Positions 15,001-23,555 of a stretch of DNA of 64,000 nucleotides are shown here, piece by piece. The notes under the pieces are model-generated. The model saw only the letters and a list, made by a program, of their open reading frames with translations. It searched no databases and was not told where the DNA came from. Both the position numbers and the translations under genes were made by a program. Source of the stretch: Anthonomus grandis grandis (taxonomy: Eukaryota; Arthropoda; Insecta; Coleoptera; Curculionidae); the NCBI RefSeq assembly GCF_022605725.1, contig NC_065546.1, positions 42,156,227 to 42,220,226 on the forward strand. Direction: 5' to 3'. The stretch's first letter is position 1; each line of letters begins with the position of its first letter.

Positions 15001-16895
15001 TAGCTGTAGGTCTTTACCTTTCTGTAAAAAAGCTTGATTATTTTGTTCCAAAGCTTTTATTGAGGTCTGTTAATTTTCACCCTTTTTTTTCAGAGTTTCT
15101 TCAGAACTTCTTTTTGTAATCATAGATGTTTATAGGTTGTAACATGTCCAATTGCGTAGAAAAAGCCTTTTCAGCATCAGACACTTTATCTTCGAAAACT
15201 CACGTTGTACATTTATTTTTCTTTGGCTATTATTTTTGGCATAAAAGTTTATATCCTTCCAATTTGATGATTTGTTGTTGTCATCTCTCCATACAGCTTA
15301 TATATAAAATCTTAATATTAATATCTTAACATTGGCTGTTTTGGATTGAGCGCAACATCTACACAGGGGACAGAGGGGGATATTTTGTTGATAAGCAGGC
15401 TTAGTATTCCATGTTGCTATAGTGATTACTCAATTCTAACACAAGAAAATAAAGTGATATAACAAACAAGTCCGAAGACGGTCACATATATTGGGAAAAA
15501 GGAAATTGAGGGCATTTTTTTGAGGGCGAATTGGGAAAGTGTCATCCTTATAGGTTGTCATAAAAGACGAAATATTTGTGACGGAAAAATCTGAGTTTTT
15601 TGAGTATTGTATTAAACTTTTTCCCTTCAATAACAGCAGGCGCGGAGATATATAGGTAGCTAGCAAACAATATATGTGCGTTCTCGACTAGTTGCTAGAT
15701 ATCGATCGGAGCTAGCTTCTCGCACATGCAAAAATATCTAGAAAAAAACACTAAGTAGCAACATTGGATTCTTGCATAGTAAATATATGAAGAATTCTAT
15801 GTTGCCAAGTTTTTTTTATTAACTTTTTCGTTAAGAATCTTTTTTTATTCTTTATTAGTCTTAATGTATACAGTGCATTTTTTTTATCTCGGGTCATAGG
15901 GTTTTACGTGTAATATTTTCAACCCCATGTTAGAACCTGTTCTATTTAATCGATAGGATTGAAACTTGGAACAAGTTATTAAACTTCAACTTTCAAGTCT
16001 GTTAACAGCAAACTTCAGTTAACAGACTTTAAAAAATCCCATTATTTTGCAAAAAAATTGGCGAGAAACCTATTTAAAATACGTTTTTCTGATGAAAAAG
16101 TTTGCTTTTTCTGCACCTCGTAACCTTCATTACCTTTACACTTCAAAGAAGGTAGACAAATATCTGACAGTGACACAAAATAATTTCCTCAAAATCTCAA
16201 AAATATATTTTCAAAAATCAACAATAAACAAATAAAACCTTTCAAATAAATTGTTCAAAGTGACCTCCCAATTGAGCAAAACAAAAGCCCAGACAGTTGT
16301 AGAAATGTCTTTTAACATTACATAACAAATATTACACGTAAAACCCTATGACCCCAGATAAAAAAAAGCACTGTATATTGTTAGTTAGCAAATAAAAGAC
16401 AATTCTTAAGAGTACATTTTTAGCTGTTACAAAATTCAACACATTAAAAAAATATTCAGTGGTTTAGAAAAAATATATATTGTATAAAAAATTGGAAAAT
16501 CGATTCGATATCATTGTCTGAGAGATGGTGAACTCAAATACCTCACCTATGACTTGTAGCTAGTCTTATTCTAGGCATTCAATGTTCTAAGTATAAAATG
16601 CTATTGCACGCAATGCAACAGAAATTTGTAATTCCAAGTTTAGATTCTATTAAAACACTCCTTGAATGATAAAAAGAACGTTTTAATTGATTTTAATTTC
16701 ACTCTCTAGTCGTTACAAAAAGAAAACCAAGAACTGCAAGCGACCGTAAAACTAGCTCAATCGGAGCTGGATATCGCCCTGAGCGCCCACGAATCCCAAA
16801 AGCAAATCCTGCTGACGCTCAATCAACAATTGGCGGCACGGATCCACGAACTTGCCACCATACACGACGAGATGACCACCGCGTTGCAAACATGA
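15..16895 (+). CDS. homer: Homer scaffold protein, complete multi-exon gene
   Basis: Coding exons are 15-19, 2388-2676, 2730-2901, 3122-3338, 7689-7873, 7934-8073 and 16710-16895; all junctions are GT-AG and the total is 1194 nt (397 aa plus stop), close to the usual Homer length of invertebrates. The N-terminal about 110 residues are an EVH1 domain: the stretch around TFTKTSQKFGQW and the following GLGFSSEAEL are near-diagnostic of Homer. A Ser/Gly/Pro-rich linker follows, then about 170 residues of charged heptad coiled coil (exons 4-7) used for tetramerisation. Known family role: postsynaptic and muscle scaffold whose EVH1 binds PPxxF motifs in mGluR, IP3 and ryanodine receptors and Shank. 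The start is taken as ATG at 15 because ATGGG followed by GTAAGC joins in frame to exon 2 to give M-G-E-Q, as in other Homers. Introns 1, 4 and 6 are long and TE-filled. Confidence 0.95.
780..2110 (-). mobile_element. Decayed non-LTR retrotransposon (Jockey/CR1 group), antisense in Homer intron 1
   Basis: On the - strand, 1616-2071 carries broken pieces of the N-terminal reverse transcriptase region, including a NSALVRPLFKGG segment followed by material matching the usual NYRPIS box, and 960-1230 carries the post-RT C-terminal region ending near KIKNLDSEGLFKQ. The 3' end is near 780-840. Frames are interrupted several times; the YADD core is not visible, so a central deletion is likely. Family assignment is by motif only. 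Confidence 0.6.
3650..3770 (-). repeat. 3' end fragment of a non-LTR element, copy 1
   Basis: The stretch 3661-3760 aligns along its length with 9258-9350, sharing blocks such as CACAGAGTTGTTGA and ATTCTTGAGTATAAAAT with small differences. The 9.25-kb copy continues into reverse transcriptase C-terminal sequence, so this is read as the 3' end of the same LINE family. It directly abuts the Tc1 terminal repeat. Confidence 0.6.
3775..4940 (-). mobile_element. Tc1-like DNA transposon, truncated at its 5' (high-coordinate) end
   Basis: The low-coordinate end is a TA followed by CAGTGGTGGCCAAAAGTATG at 3775. An internal near-copy TTGGCCAAAAGTTTGGAAAC at 3956-3980 repeats the terminal motif about 180 bp inward, an IR/DR-style arrangement. 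The opposite terminal repeat is missing; homology stops at about 4940 where a LINE begins. It lies in Homer intron 4. Confidence 0.8.
4019..4938 (-). pseudogene. Tc1-family transposase, 5'-truncated and frameshifted
   Basis: On the - strand the frames 4469-4938, 4263-4481 and 4019-4282 together give a Tc1 DDE transposase: end of the HTH/GRPRKL linker, FSEESKFQLFGGDGRRYV around the first acidic residue, the KHGGSVMVWGCFS block, and SQSLDLNPIENLWDHLD with the final Glu of a DD34E triad, ending MPRRCREVINSEGYATKY. The N-terminal paired-like DNA-binding domain is cut off at about 4938, and the segment holding the second Asp is disrupted by a frameshift near 4260-4285. Not functional. Confidence 0.85.
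4941..6012 (-). mobile_element. 5'-truncated non-LTR retrotransposon, RT C-terminal half
   Basis: The - strand encodes the RT active-site variant LFSDDTTLLW near 5985, then (after a frameshift near 5880) an uninterrupted 169-codon frame, 5368-5877, with the typical RT thumb and post-RT pattern (FLGIFIDRELRFEEHI, RYAICFWGNA, LQKRAVRYICGAK). The element stops upstream of the FSDD box, so it is a 5'-truncated copy, and it directly replaces the missing end of the adjoining Tc1 element. The 3' end lies near 4941-4990. Confidence 0.8.
6480..7420 (-). mobile_element. Heavily decayed non-LTR retrotransposon
   Basis: Conceptual - strand reading gives SLKTLESRRTMACLLILHKL (about 6560-6640), a common post-RT motif, a DFTKTFDNILHSVLLDKLDE segment near 7260-7330 that matches the DFSKAFD box of reverse transcriptase, and KIRGSANIENYRPK at about 7360-7410. 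Many stops and indels. It continues the run of antisense LINE debris in Homer intron 4. Confidence 0.55.
8350..9240 (-). mobile_element. Decayed non-LTR retrotransposon, RT C-terminal region
   Basis: Two - strand frames, 8609-8794 and 8361-8594, encode NTMSFKSTLPP...NFLGLQIDHTLKFEHHIELL and LQERAIRYMNKAKVRNSC, the same post-RT blocks seen in the 5-kb element. Upstream sequence to about 9240 reads as broken RT (DDATVLWN-like stretch near 8860-8890). Inside Homer intron 6. Confidence 0.6.
9250..9720 (-). mobile_element. Non-LTR retrotransposon 3' fragment, copy 2
   Basis: The 3' end at 9258-9350 repeats the fragment at 3661-3760. Reading the - strand through 9440-9650 gives RFTYSFRLPISHSARIKKSF followed by a phenylalanine/leucine-rich tail, the usual C-terminus of Jockey/CR1-type RT proteins. 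Truncated at about 9720 where a mariner-like fragment begins. Confidence 0.55.
9721..10460 (-). mobile_element. Mariner-like transposase fragment
   Basis: The - strand at 9960-10040 reads PPRSPDLTPLDYFFWGYLKN, the C-terminal catalytic block of the same transposase group as the DD41D element at 17.3 kb. The frame 10214-10426 gives the central helix-turn-helix linker region (NISYDTVQKIFKKYKFIPHK, then PERRLGFCHWYL). The left border has a TA-CAGGGTTATCCAAATTAAG sequence resembling a terminal repeat; no matching right end was found. Confidence 0.6.
10730..11360 (+). mobile_element. Decayed non-LTR retrotransposon, RT core onward
   Basis: The + strand reads TRKKLVFADDFKIYSTI at about 10755-10805, the FADD active-site box of a LINE reverse transcriptase, followed 300 bp on by SVIRSPYYAIHKYSREKIQRKF at about 11108-11170, the post-RT block. 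Stops and frameshifts throughout; 5' truncated. It is one of the few LINE copies here in sense orientation to Homer. Confidence 0.65.
11914..11986. repeat. piggyBac left subterminal palindromic repeats
   Basis: GACTGCTATTGCAGAC at 11915-11930 and GACTGCTTATGCAGAC at 11971-11986 are near-identical 16-bp imperfect palindromes about 140-210 bp from the left end. Comparable sequences occur near the right end, suggesting transposase-binding sites. Confidence 0.6.
12126..13909 (-). pseudogene. piggyBac transposase (DDE_Tnp_1_7), frameshifted
   Basis: Frames in order on the - strand: 13649-13909, an acidic Ser/Glu/Asp-rich N-terminus; 13181-13522, start of the catalytic domain (SFPNTNFEEMCKFFGLSLLQ, NVMTGRRYEQLLRAFN); 12932-13177 with LALDESLLLHRGRLSFRQYI, which carries the first catalytic Asp and the RxxxxQY box; 12692-12907, damaged middle; and 12126-12761, 211 codons with MNMSGVDRCDQF, KVIFHLLDVTVINSF and a C-terminal Cys-rich domain CRECSKHDKRGQTSWRCKVC plus CVGQC. 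At least four frame breaks separate the parts, so this copy is inactive by itself, though the domain order is complete. Confidence 0.9.
14390..14640. repeat. piggyBac right subterminal palindromic repeats
   Basis: GTCTGCACTTGCAGTC at 14392-14407, GTCTTCATTTGCAGGC at 14590-14605 and GTCTGCATATGTAGAC at 14622-14637 share the GTCTGC-N4-GCAGAC-type palindrome with the left subterminal pair. Confidence 0.6.
15111..15870. other. Homer intron 6 segment with no recognised feature
   Basis: No frame here shows a recognisable domain on either strand; short frames at 15126-15329 and 15436-15666 lack family motifs. Composition is AT-rich with no terminal repeat structure seen. Confidence 0.5.
15871..16373. 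mobile_element. 503-bp MITE with about 50-bp terminal inverted repeats
   Basis: The left end CAGTGCATTTTTTTTATCTC at 15871 and the right end, inverted, CAGTGCTTTTTTTTATCTGG ending at 16373 belong to arms that match over about 50 bp, including GGGTCATAGGGTTTTACGTG. TA dinucleotides flank both sides, as for Tc1/mariner elements. The interior has no transposase, but has a perfect 12-bp hairpin at 15995-16029. Confidence 0.85.
15995..16029. repeat. Perfect internal hairpin in the MITE
   Basis: AAGTCTGTTAAC at 15995-16006 is the exact reverse complement of GTTAACAGACTT at 16018-16029, with an 11-nt loop. Confidence 0.8.
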
Positions 16896-17199
16896 AACCG
16901 CTTCTATCGGGGTTAGTAAGAACGAATTTTCGTGTTTTGGGGAGCGCCCCCAACCGGGTAAAGTATGAGTTTAAACGCGAGTAGATTATTTACTTTCTAA
17001 TTTTTAACCGATTTTATTATTATTTATGGGGGAAATCAGCTGTTACGTCATGAGAGTTATTAAGGCTTTTTAGTTGTATGTAACAGTGGCGGCTCGTCCT
17101 AGGGGGCCAAGGAGCCATGGCACTGGTCGTAAAATATAGTATTATTTATACAGTAAAAGCTCTTTATTTGCGGGGTATACGTTCCGTAAATATGTCGCG

Positions 17200-17205
17200 A
17201 ATAAA
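17200..17205 (+). terminator. AATAAA, first candidate poly(A) signal after Homer
   Basis: No AATAAA or ATTAAA occurs between the Homer stop (16895) and the hAT insertion at 17084; the first on the + strand is here, inside the inserted DNA (Tigger-like end). Confidence 0.4.
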
Positions 17206-17280
17206 GAAACCGCGAATATGGAATGGTAATTTATATGGGATTAGAGGGGATATGTTCCTAGGTGACAAAATAACAAACAA

Positions 17281-17302
17281 ATACATACATACATACATAC
17301 AT
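17281..17302. repeat. (ATAC)n microsatellite
   Basis: Repeated CATA units run directly up to the TA-flanked left end of the DD41D element. Confidence 0.8.
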
Positions 17303-17305
17303 ATA

Positions 17306-19722
17306 CAGTGTGGCCCAAATTGGGTGTACATGTATGGGTATCTTGGAAACTATAAGAGATAGAAAATTGGTTAAATAGGGAAAGTTGTAGGCCATTTAGT
17401 TACCAATTAAGTGCCGCTTTCAGAACGATTTTATCTTTTTCCGATTTTGAAATATTTGGAAAAAATCAAAAAGTTGCATTATGGAAAAAGGGCTGTATTT
17501 TTTTTATTTCAACGTATTTTTAAAATCTGTAAAAACATTATTAGGGCAACTTTTTAAGGACAACGCATACCTGAATTCAGTTTTTGTTTTCGACGTTTCG
17601 GTTCTGAGTTTCCATCCTCAACTTCTTTTTTTCTTATGGCGGCCATTTTGTTTTTTTGCTGAATTAAAAAGATCTTTTTCTTCCCTTTAAAATGATGTAT
17701 AACACTTTATGAAAATATTTTGTGTTTAAGTCAAAAAATTAGATTTTACTTTATTTTTCGCTGAGTTGGCCATGACTTTTATTGGCATTTTGTCATACAC
17801 ACAATTTTTATTACCTTACTAACTTGCTAACTTATACTTTTACGTAATTTCTAACTAAAACAATTAACTACTTGTAACAATAATATTACATTAAACTATT
17901 CAAAATGACGGCTATTTTTGTTAAAACATTTTTCACATTTCTTTAAAACACTTCTAGTTACCTTGCGCAGGGTGTTTCTATTTATATTATTTAAGACATT
18001 CCGAACCCTATCCTCTAGTTGTTTGAGTGTCGCAGGAGGTTCAAATTCGTAAACTTCATTTTTAACATATCCCCAAAGATAAAAATCCAGGGGTGTAATA
18101 TCTGGAGACCTAGCTGGCCAATTTACAGCACCGCGGTTCGCGATAAGTTTATTATTAAATGCTTGCGTTAACAAGTTTTGAACGTCCCGAGTATTATGTG
18201 CGGGACACCCGTCCTGTTGAAACCACACACTCCATATTTGTTCTTCAGGTATTATAGCTCTCACGGCAGGTAATATCTGCTCTTCCAAAAGATTTAAATA
18301 TCTTTGACCCGTCAGTGTTTGGTTATAAATAAAGGGCCTAATAAGGTGATTATCTAAAAACAATTATAGCATTTTACTTGAAAATTATTTTGTGGAGTGG
18401 GTAATTAACTTACCGTACATACCACACCATACATTAAATCCAAATCTTACTTGTAGTCTACGTTCAGCTACTTCATGAAGATTCTCAGTAGCCCAAAAGT
18501 GACGATTATGCCTGTTAAATAAAAGCAGTTGTTAAAAAACGTTTCGTCGGTCCAAATAATTTTCCTGCTGAAATTAGGTATTTCTTGACATTGCCTTACA
18601 AACCAGTTTGAAAATTCTAATCGTCTTGGGTAGTCTTTATCCCTTAAACCTTGAACAATAGTAGGCTTATATGGATGATATTTATTTTTTTTAAGGACTC
18701 TTTGAATGGTAGTCCTTGGTATATTCATATCAGTTGCAGCTTTTCGGGTCGATGTTTTCGGGTTGGCATTAACATGATCTAAAATGTTTTCATCGCGAGC
18801 TTCATTGTCCCTTTGATAATTTTCTGGCGTCGGTATTTCAAAACTTCCATGAGTTCTAAGGTTCATGACAAGCCTAGCGAATAGTCTTGGACCTGGCTGT
18901 TGTCTCTCATGATACAGTTCCAAATACCTAGCGATTGCAAGATTTCTATTTCTATTTCTACAAGCATTTCTATTACATGTAATATAACCTTCCAATATGT
19001 CAAATTTTTCTTCACTGGTATATTGCATGGCTATTTTCAGAAATTAAAAATTTAAACAAAACTCACTAAAGACAAACGAAAACAACTAGATACGAAAAAA
19101 CTATTTAACACTAACAAGAACAAAAAATTAACAAGATAAGAACTACTAAACAAGATAAAAAGTTAAATCAAATAAATAATATTTTGCAAAACTGTCAGTA
19201 ATTGACGCTAAATCATTAAGCAATAATAATTGTTTATATGACAAATCGCCTCCGCATTCATGGCCAACTCCGCGAAAAATTAACTTTGTAACTTTTTGAC
19301 ATAAGAATGAAATATTTTCATAGTGTTATACATCATTTTAAAGGGAAAAAAAAGATCTTTTTAATTTAGCAAAAAAACAAAATGGCCGCCATAAGAAAAA
19401 AAGAAGTTGAGGATGAAATCTCAGAACCGAAACGTCGAAAACAAAAACTGAATTCAGGTATGCGTTGTCCTCAAAAAGTTGTCCTAATAATGTTTTTACA
19501 GATTTTAAAAATACGTTGAAATAAAAAAAATACAGTCTTTTTTCAAAAATGCAACCTTTTGATTTTTTCCAAATATTTCAAAATCGGAAAAAGATAAAAT
19601 CGTTCTGAAAGCGGCACTTAATTGGTAACTAAATGCCCTACAACTTTCCCTATTTAACCAATTTTCTATCTCTTATAGTTTCCAAGATACCCATACATGT
19701 ACACCCAATTTGGGCCACACTG
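17306..19722 (-). mobile_element. DD41D mariner-type transposon with about 480-bp terminal inverted repeats
   Basis: TA flanks (17304-17305, 19723-19724) bound an element starting CAGTGTGGCCCAAATTGGGT; the right end is its inverted copy. The two arms stay alignable from the tips to about 17795 and 19230, giving unusually long TIRs. The single encoded transposase has a DD41D spacing, so it fits the rosa-like branch of the Tc1/mariner superfamily. Confidence 0.9.
17896..19028 (-). pseudogene. DD41D mariner-type transposase with one intron and one frameshift
   Basis: The 5' part (18468-19028, start MQYTSEEKFDIL) contains HTH domains and the linker DMNIPRTTIQRVLKKNKYHP and the first catalytic Asp in IIWTDETFF. 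A one-base frameshift near 18520 moves the reading to NRHNRHFWATENLHEVAERR and FGFNVWCGMY. A 60-nt GT-AG intron fits at 18354-18413, after which the frame 17896-18353 gives RPFIYNQTLTGQRYLNLLEE, WFQQDGCPAHNT (second Asp) and WPARSPDITPLDFYLWGY, with 41 residues between the second and third catalytic Asp. Only the frameshift stands between this and an intact protein. Confidence 0.85.
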
Positions 19723-20305
19723 TATAAAGAATGAATTTAATTGAAGTTCTTGACCATATTGATTAATTGTTACCTTCAGGCTTAGGCAATGGCTTAAAGA
19801 ATTTTGTATTTTTTTCTTGCTTGACATTTTTTAAAAGCTCTTTCAATTCATACTGATATTTAGCAGTGGCATTAGCAATTTGCCTCTTATAATCAGACTT
19901 TGTTCGATAAATGGATCAATTTTCATAAAAAAATCACAAAGTTTACTTGCCATTCTTAAACCTTCGCTAAGATTTTTTGAATTAAATGTCACGTTTCCAG
20001 TGCTTGTTGAAGCCTCTTCTTTAATAGGCTGTGAATTTAAGATTTCTTCCAAGTCCGTCAAATGTTTATCTTACGATTCAAGCAACTCGAACCCATCTCG
20101 TCCTATTTCATTCGCAATTTCGGCTATGTTTGCAGTCAAAATTTGCACAGATTCTTGTCTTCATTGTCCAAAACTAGAACTGCTTTAAGTTTAAATTCTT
20201 TTTTTAAATAAGTTTAAACTTCAGAAACAGAGAGATAATTTTAAGAATGAATTCAATAACAGAGGAGCAACCGATTTTCAGGACAGGATGGTCGTTTGAA
20301 ACGTA

Positions 20306-20720
20306 TTAAGTTTTTATACTAAAATGTATTAAATTAAATAAACTATTTACTGTTATTTCACTGTCGACTTTCATCTTCGCTATAGTTTCAATTCCTGTTT
20401 TAGGGATTTTAGTGTCCGAAATAAAACGTAACAGACTAAAATACCAAAGGCTGGGTACATATACATCATCAACTTGTGTACCTGTAGGCTTCGACTTCTG
20501 TACTTTTTTCAGCTCTCTCCTAAAAGCACAACGCATGTTATGTTTTTTTTTTTTGAGACGTAATCTCTATTTGTAATTCGATATACTTCTTTGCATTTTT
20601 CGAACAGTTTTTTTTAAATTTCGATCCATATACGTTTTAGCATTCTCATCTCATAAACATGGGTTCCTCCTGTACATTTCAATAAATTCTTGATTATTCT
20701 TAAAATAGTTATGAAAATTT
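20306..20720 (-). pseudogene. MADF (Myb/SANT-like) domain fragment, transposon-associated
   Basis: On the - strand 20306-20536 reads MRCAFRRELKKVQKSKPTGT then DDVYVPSLWYFSLLRFISD, the second half of an insect MADF domain of the kind encoded by Harbinger/PIF elements. Upstream, 20540-20720 gives broken first-half sequence (EMYRRNPCL-like). A stop separates it from other frames. Whether it came with a Harbinger element or a host gene cannot be settled here. Confidence 0.55.
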
Positions 20721-20739
20721 CTGAACACAACGAAATCTC

Positions 20740-21010
20740 GCGAGATTGATGAGACTTTGGCATACACGTTGAAACTAGACAGATTTTGCCTCGCGGCAAG
20801 TCTAAGACGTCTCCCGCCCGCGTCGGTCTTATCGGTCCATCACACGATACAAAAATTGGTCGATACTGCAACACACACCACGAGATTTGGTATCAGAGAC
20901 CTTGGCCTCACGGCATGTCACGAGGTAGATCTCCCAATGTGTGGGCTACTTAATATGATGAAATACGTTGGGACACAACAAACACACAAAGGCGTGTGGC
21001 TCGGGTAAAC
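20740..21010. other. GC-richer unassigned block inside the hAT element
   Basis: This stretch is notably richer in G and C than its surroundings and contains CGCGGCAAG and CGAGATCTCC-like words but no recognised protein or terminal repeat. Likely part of another nested element, perhaps linked with the MADF fragment. Confidence 0.3.
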
Positions 21011-21239
21011 TTTTGGAGGACTTATTTAACCTTTTAGTTGCATTTTAAGTTCATGAATTCCCAGTAAAGTGTTGGGTCGTTAATATCCAAATTTAAACTG
21101 TACTTTTCAGTATTTATAAAACGGTTGAGACTAAGGGAAAATGAATAAATTAAACAATTTACTGGCAATTTTTTTCTACACACCTGCGTCGAAGGAGAAA
21201 ATTCAAATCGGATTTTGTGGCGTCTTAAAGCAGGTATTG

Positions 21240-22740
21240 CTCGTATACTGCAGGTATTGCAGCCTTGCGAGGTCATGATGAGTCGGAAGAATTGACAAAT
21301 AAAGGATTTTTTCGGAAAATAATAAATTTCAGTTCTCAATTCGATAATGATTTAAAAGATAATTTTGACAAAGCAACAATGTTTATAGGGACTTTTCAGA
21401 CTATTCAAAATGAACTATTAGATTATACACTTGATGTTTACCACGAAGAACTGCTAAAGAAATAAAAAAAAAAACAAATTATATTATTATATATATATAG
21501 CTTAATTTATAGCTTTTAAGCTATAATTTATAGCTGTAATTACCGATAAAACTACAGATGTTGCAAACAACTTTCCATTAGTAATTATTTTTACAATATA
21601 TTGTCTCCAATAAGCCAGTGGATAGATTCTGGAAATGTTTAAACCTTCCTGAATACAGCGCCATTTCAATAGCAAATTATATTTTAAATGAAATTGTTCC
21701 TTTAGTCAGTGACAGGCCACATAATGATTGGTGCAAAAAATTTTTAACGATAAATATTTGTTTGCAAACTTTGTACATTGCTTGCAGTTCAAATAAACCT
21801 TATAATGAGCAACGAGGCTTCAGTTAATATGCTTCTGTGCGGATTTTTTTGCTCATTTAACTGGGATTTGTTCCTTTTTTAACATATCACCTCAAAGAAC
21901 AAAACTATTGGATAAGATATCGCAAACGATTACCACGATCAACACAAAACTAGATGGAATTTTCAATGGAGTGGAGTTAATACAGTTTATGAATAGCAAA
22001 GTGGGCTGATAAATGTTATGGATATTTTAGAGCACGACAAAAATATTAAATTAAATTCAACCATTGAAGAAGTCGGTGCATATAAAGTTAAATTGAAGAA
22101 CAGAGATTTCATATTTTGATTACTAAAATCACGCCACATATATTAAAATAATTCTTAAGCAACTGCAGACGATTAATACTAACCCGGTTAAAGCTAAACA
22201 AGATTATTGACAACCTAGACTCGGAGCTTGGAGAGATCGATGAATCATTTCTCCAAAAACGCGATCTTATCCTCGTTTCGATCTGTTTAAACGAATAAAA
22301 AACTAGAGGCCCTTGTTTAGTTAAAGCTTAGCCTTTGAGTAAGTCTGTGATTCCACTTTGCAACAAATTAGGGTTCGATTTAGTTTTACAGGACATCTAG
22401 TAGCTATCGCATTATTTGTGACAGAATATTTTATTAAATATTAAAAAACCTTTTCCAAATAAAAATTAAATGCGTCTAAAAACAGAACTGCAAGTACTTT
22501 ATGAAAAAGAAGAACTTCAAATAATTTCTGAAGATATTCCTCTTTTATCGTTAGTTTGATAGGAAGAAATAAAGATCACTTTTCAAGAAATTATTAAGCA
22601 GCTCGGAGTCGTGGTAATCACACCCAGGTCAACATCTGAAGTTGAAAAATGCTTCTGCAAGAGGATAAAAACTTTTCTACGTAACCCAATGAGAGAAGAA
22701 AACGTTGGAGATGTTATCAGCTGAAAAAGTGTTACTCAAT
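21240..22740 (+). pseudogene. hAT transposase remnant (DUF4371 / ZMYM1-like)
   Basis: From 21265 the + strand reads RGHDESEELTNKGFFRKIIN then IQNELLDYTLDV, the start of the DUF4371 transposase core; AITDKTTDVANN follows at about 21536 and SPISQWIDSGN near 21609. At 22621-22720 the frame gives EVEKCFCKRIKTFLRNPMRE, the hAT C-terminal dimerisation block (RIKTFLRN). Stops and frameshifts separate these pieces and a middle portion is missing. Inactive. Confidence 0.8.
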
Positions 22741-22881
22741 AACATTGAAGACTTTCTGTCTTATCGTTTTTTCTCTTGGGGATTTTCAATATTTTTATAC
22801 TTTCCGCGAACATTTTTGTCCACGCTCGGTAAACTTGTGCGCTGCTTCTCTCACAAGCTACGAGCCGCCACTGGTATGTAA

Positions 22882-23322
22882 ATCGTTTTGTGATTACAAT
22901 TGCAAAATTGCACTATTATACTACGTTTTAGAAATTCGATGTGGAATTGTCAGGCTTAAACTGTAACTGTAAACTGTAATTGCTGAGTCATTTCAAATCT
23001 TTAAGGCATCTTTATAGATTTTTTATTATGCTGTATATAATCAATTCTCTAACACCCGTTTCTAAATACTCTGTATAGATCATAAAAAAATAATTACAAA
23101 TCTGTCTCATGACGTAACAGTTATTCTAAGTAAAGAAAATAATATTTCAGTTAATTATATCCAAATCCGCTGTGAATAGTGCTCCATTTAATATGGGTAT
23201 AATTAAGTGAAAATTGAACTGAAAAGGAACAACAAAAACTTAATTTCATTTAAATTATACGATTTTTCTGCATGTTATTCAGTTATTTTTATGGGCCTGA
23301 ATAAACCTGCAAACTTGTGCAT
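22882..23322. other. Spacer between hAT and piggyBac-like elements
   Basis: No gene or element is recognised. It holds the first AATAAA outside the hAT element on the + strand (about 23300), which could be the ancestral Homer polyadenylation region. Confidence 0.4.
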
Positions 23323-23555
23323 TTAACCCTTTCTTTACCGCACATAAATATCGTTACGTTGCCCCTAATGTCAGTCTTTTTGAATAGCCTTAAGCCTTAG
23401 TGACTTAGTAATACGACACTTCAGAAATGAGATTAAGTTTTAGAAAAGACTTTATTACGAATTGTTAACAAGCAATATAACACAGATGTGGGTAAATAAA
23501 CATTTTTTAAATAACTTTTTAGTATAAATCCTGTGTGTGATATTCGGCGCATATA

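Larger units (their letters stand above)
11456..15110 (-). pseudogene. Unidentified lysine-rich coiled-coil remnant split by a piggyBac insertion
   Basis: Outside the piggyBac borders both flanks read on the - strand as charged, coiled-coil-like protein. The right flank (14662-15110) gives QKGKDLQLKLFNFQTEYN and KKLQGTAALENNTDIF pieces; the left flank (11456-11641) gives a 61-codon K/E-rich frame. They may belong to one older element, perhaps a LINE ORF1 or transposon accessory protein, but no family was recognised. Several stops. Confidence 0.3.
17149..20230 (-). mobile_element. Tigger/pogo-like element remnant nested in the hAT element
   Basis: At 17150 a terminal-repeat-like CAGTAAAAGCTCTTTATTTG occurs. 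On the - strand 19760-20200 reads as the C-terminal part of a pogo-type transposase: VLVLDNEDKN near 20170, NLSEGLRMASKLCDFFMKID near 19930-19990, then a lysine-rich tail ending just inside the DD41D element border. The DD41D element therefore appears inserted between the Tigger 3' end and its coding part. Degraded; no opposite terminal repeat found. Confidence 0.5.
17084..22873 (+). mobile_element. hAT-superfamily transposon, host to nested elements
   Basis: Terminal inverted repeats CAGTGGCGGCTCGT start at 17084 and, inverted, end at 22873. Both are flanked by the same 8-bp sequence GTATGTAA (17076-17083 and 22874-22881), an exact 8-bp target site duplication that defines hAT. The + strand in the right half encodes a degraded ZMYM1/DUF4371-type transposase. 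The left half was invaded by Tigger-like, DD41D and MADF-bearing sequences. The insertion lies only 181-188 bp after the Homer stop codon. Confidence 0.92.

Noticed and set aside
20757..21008. 83-codon frame in the GC-richer block
   Set aside because: Open by composition only; no domain, no start context, and it lies within nested transposon debris.
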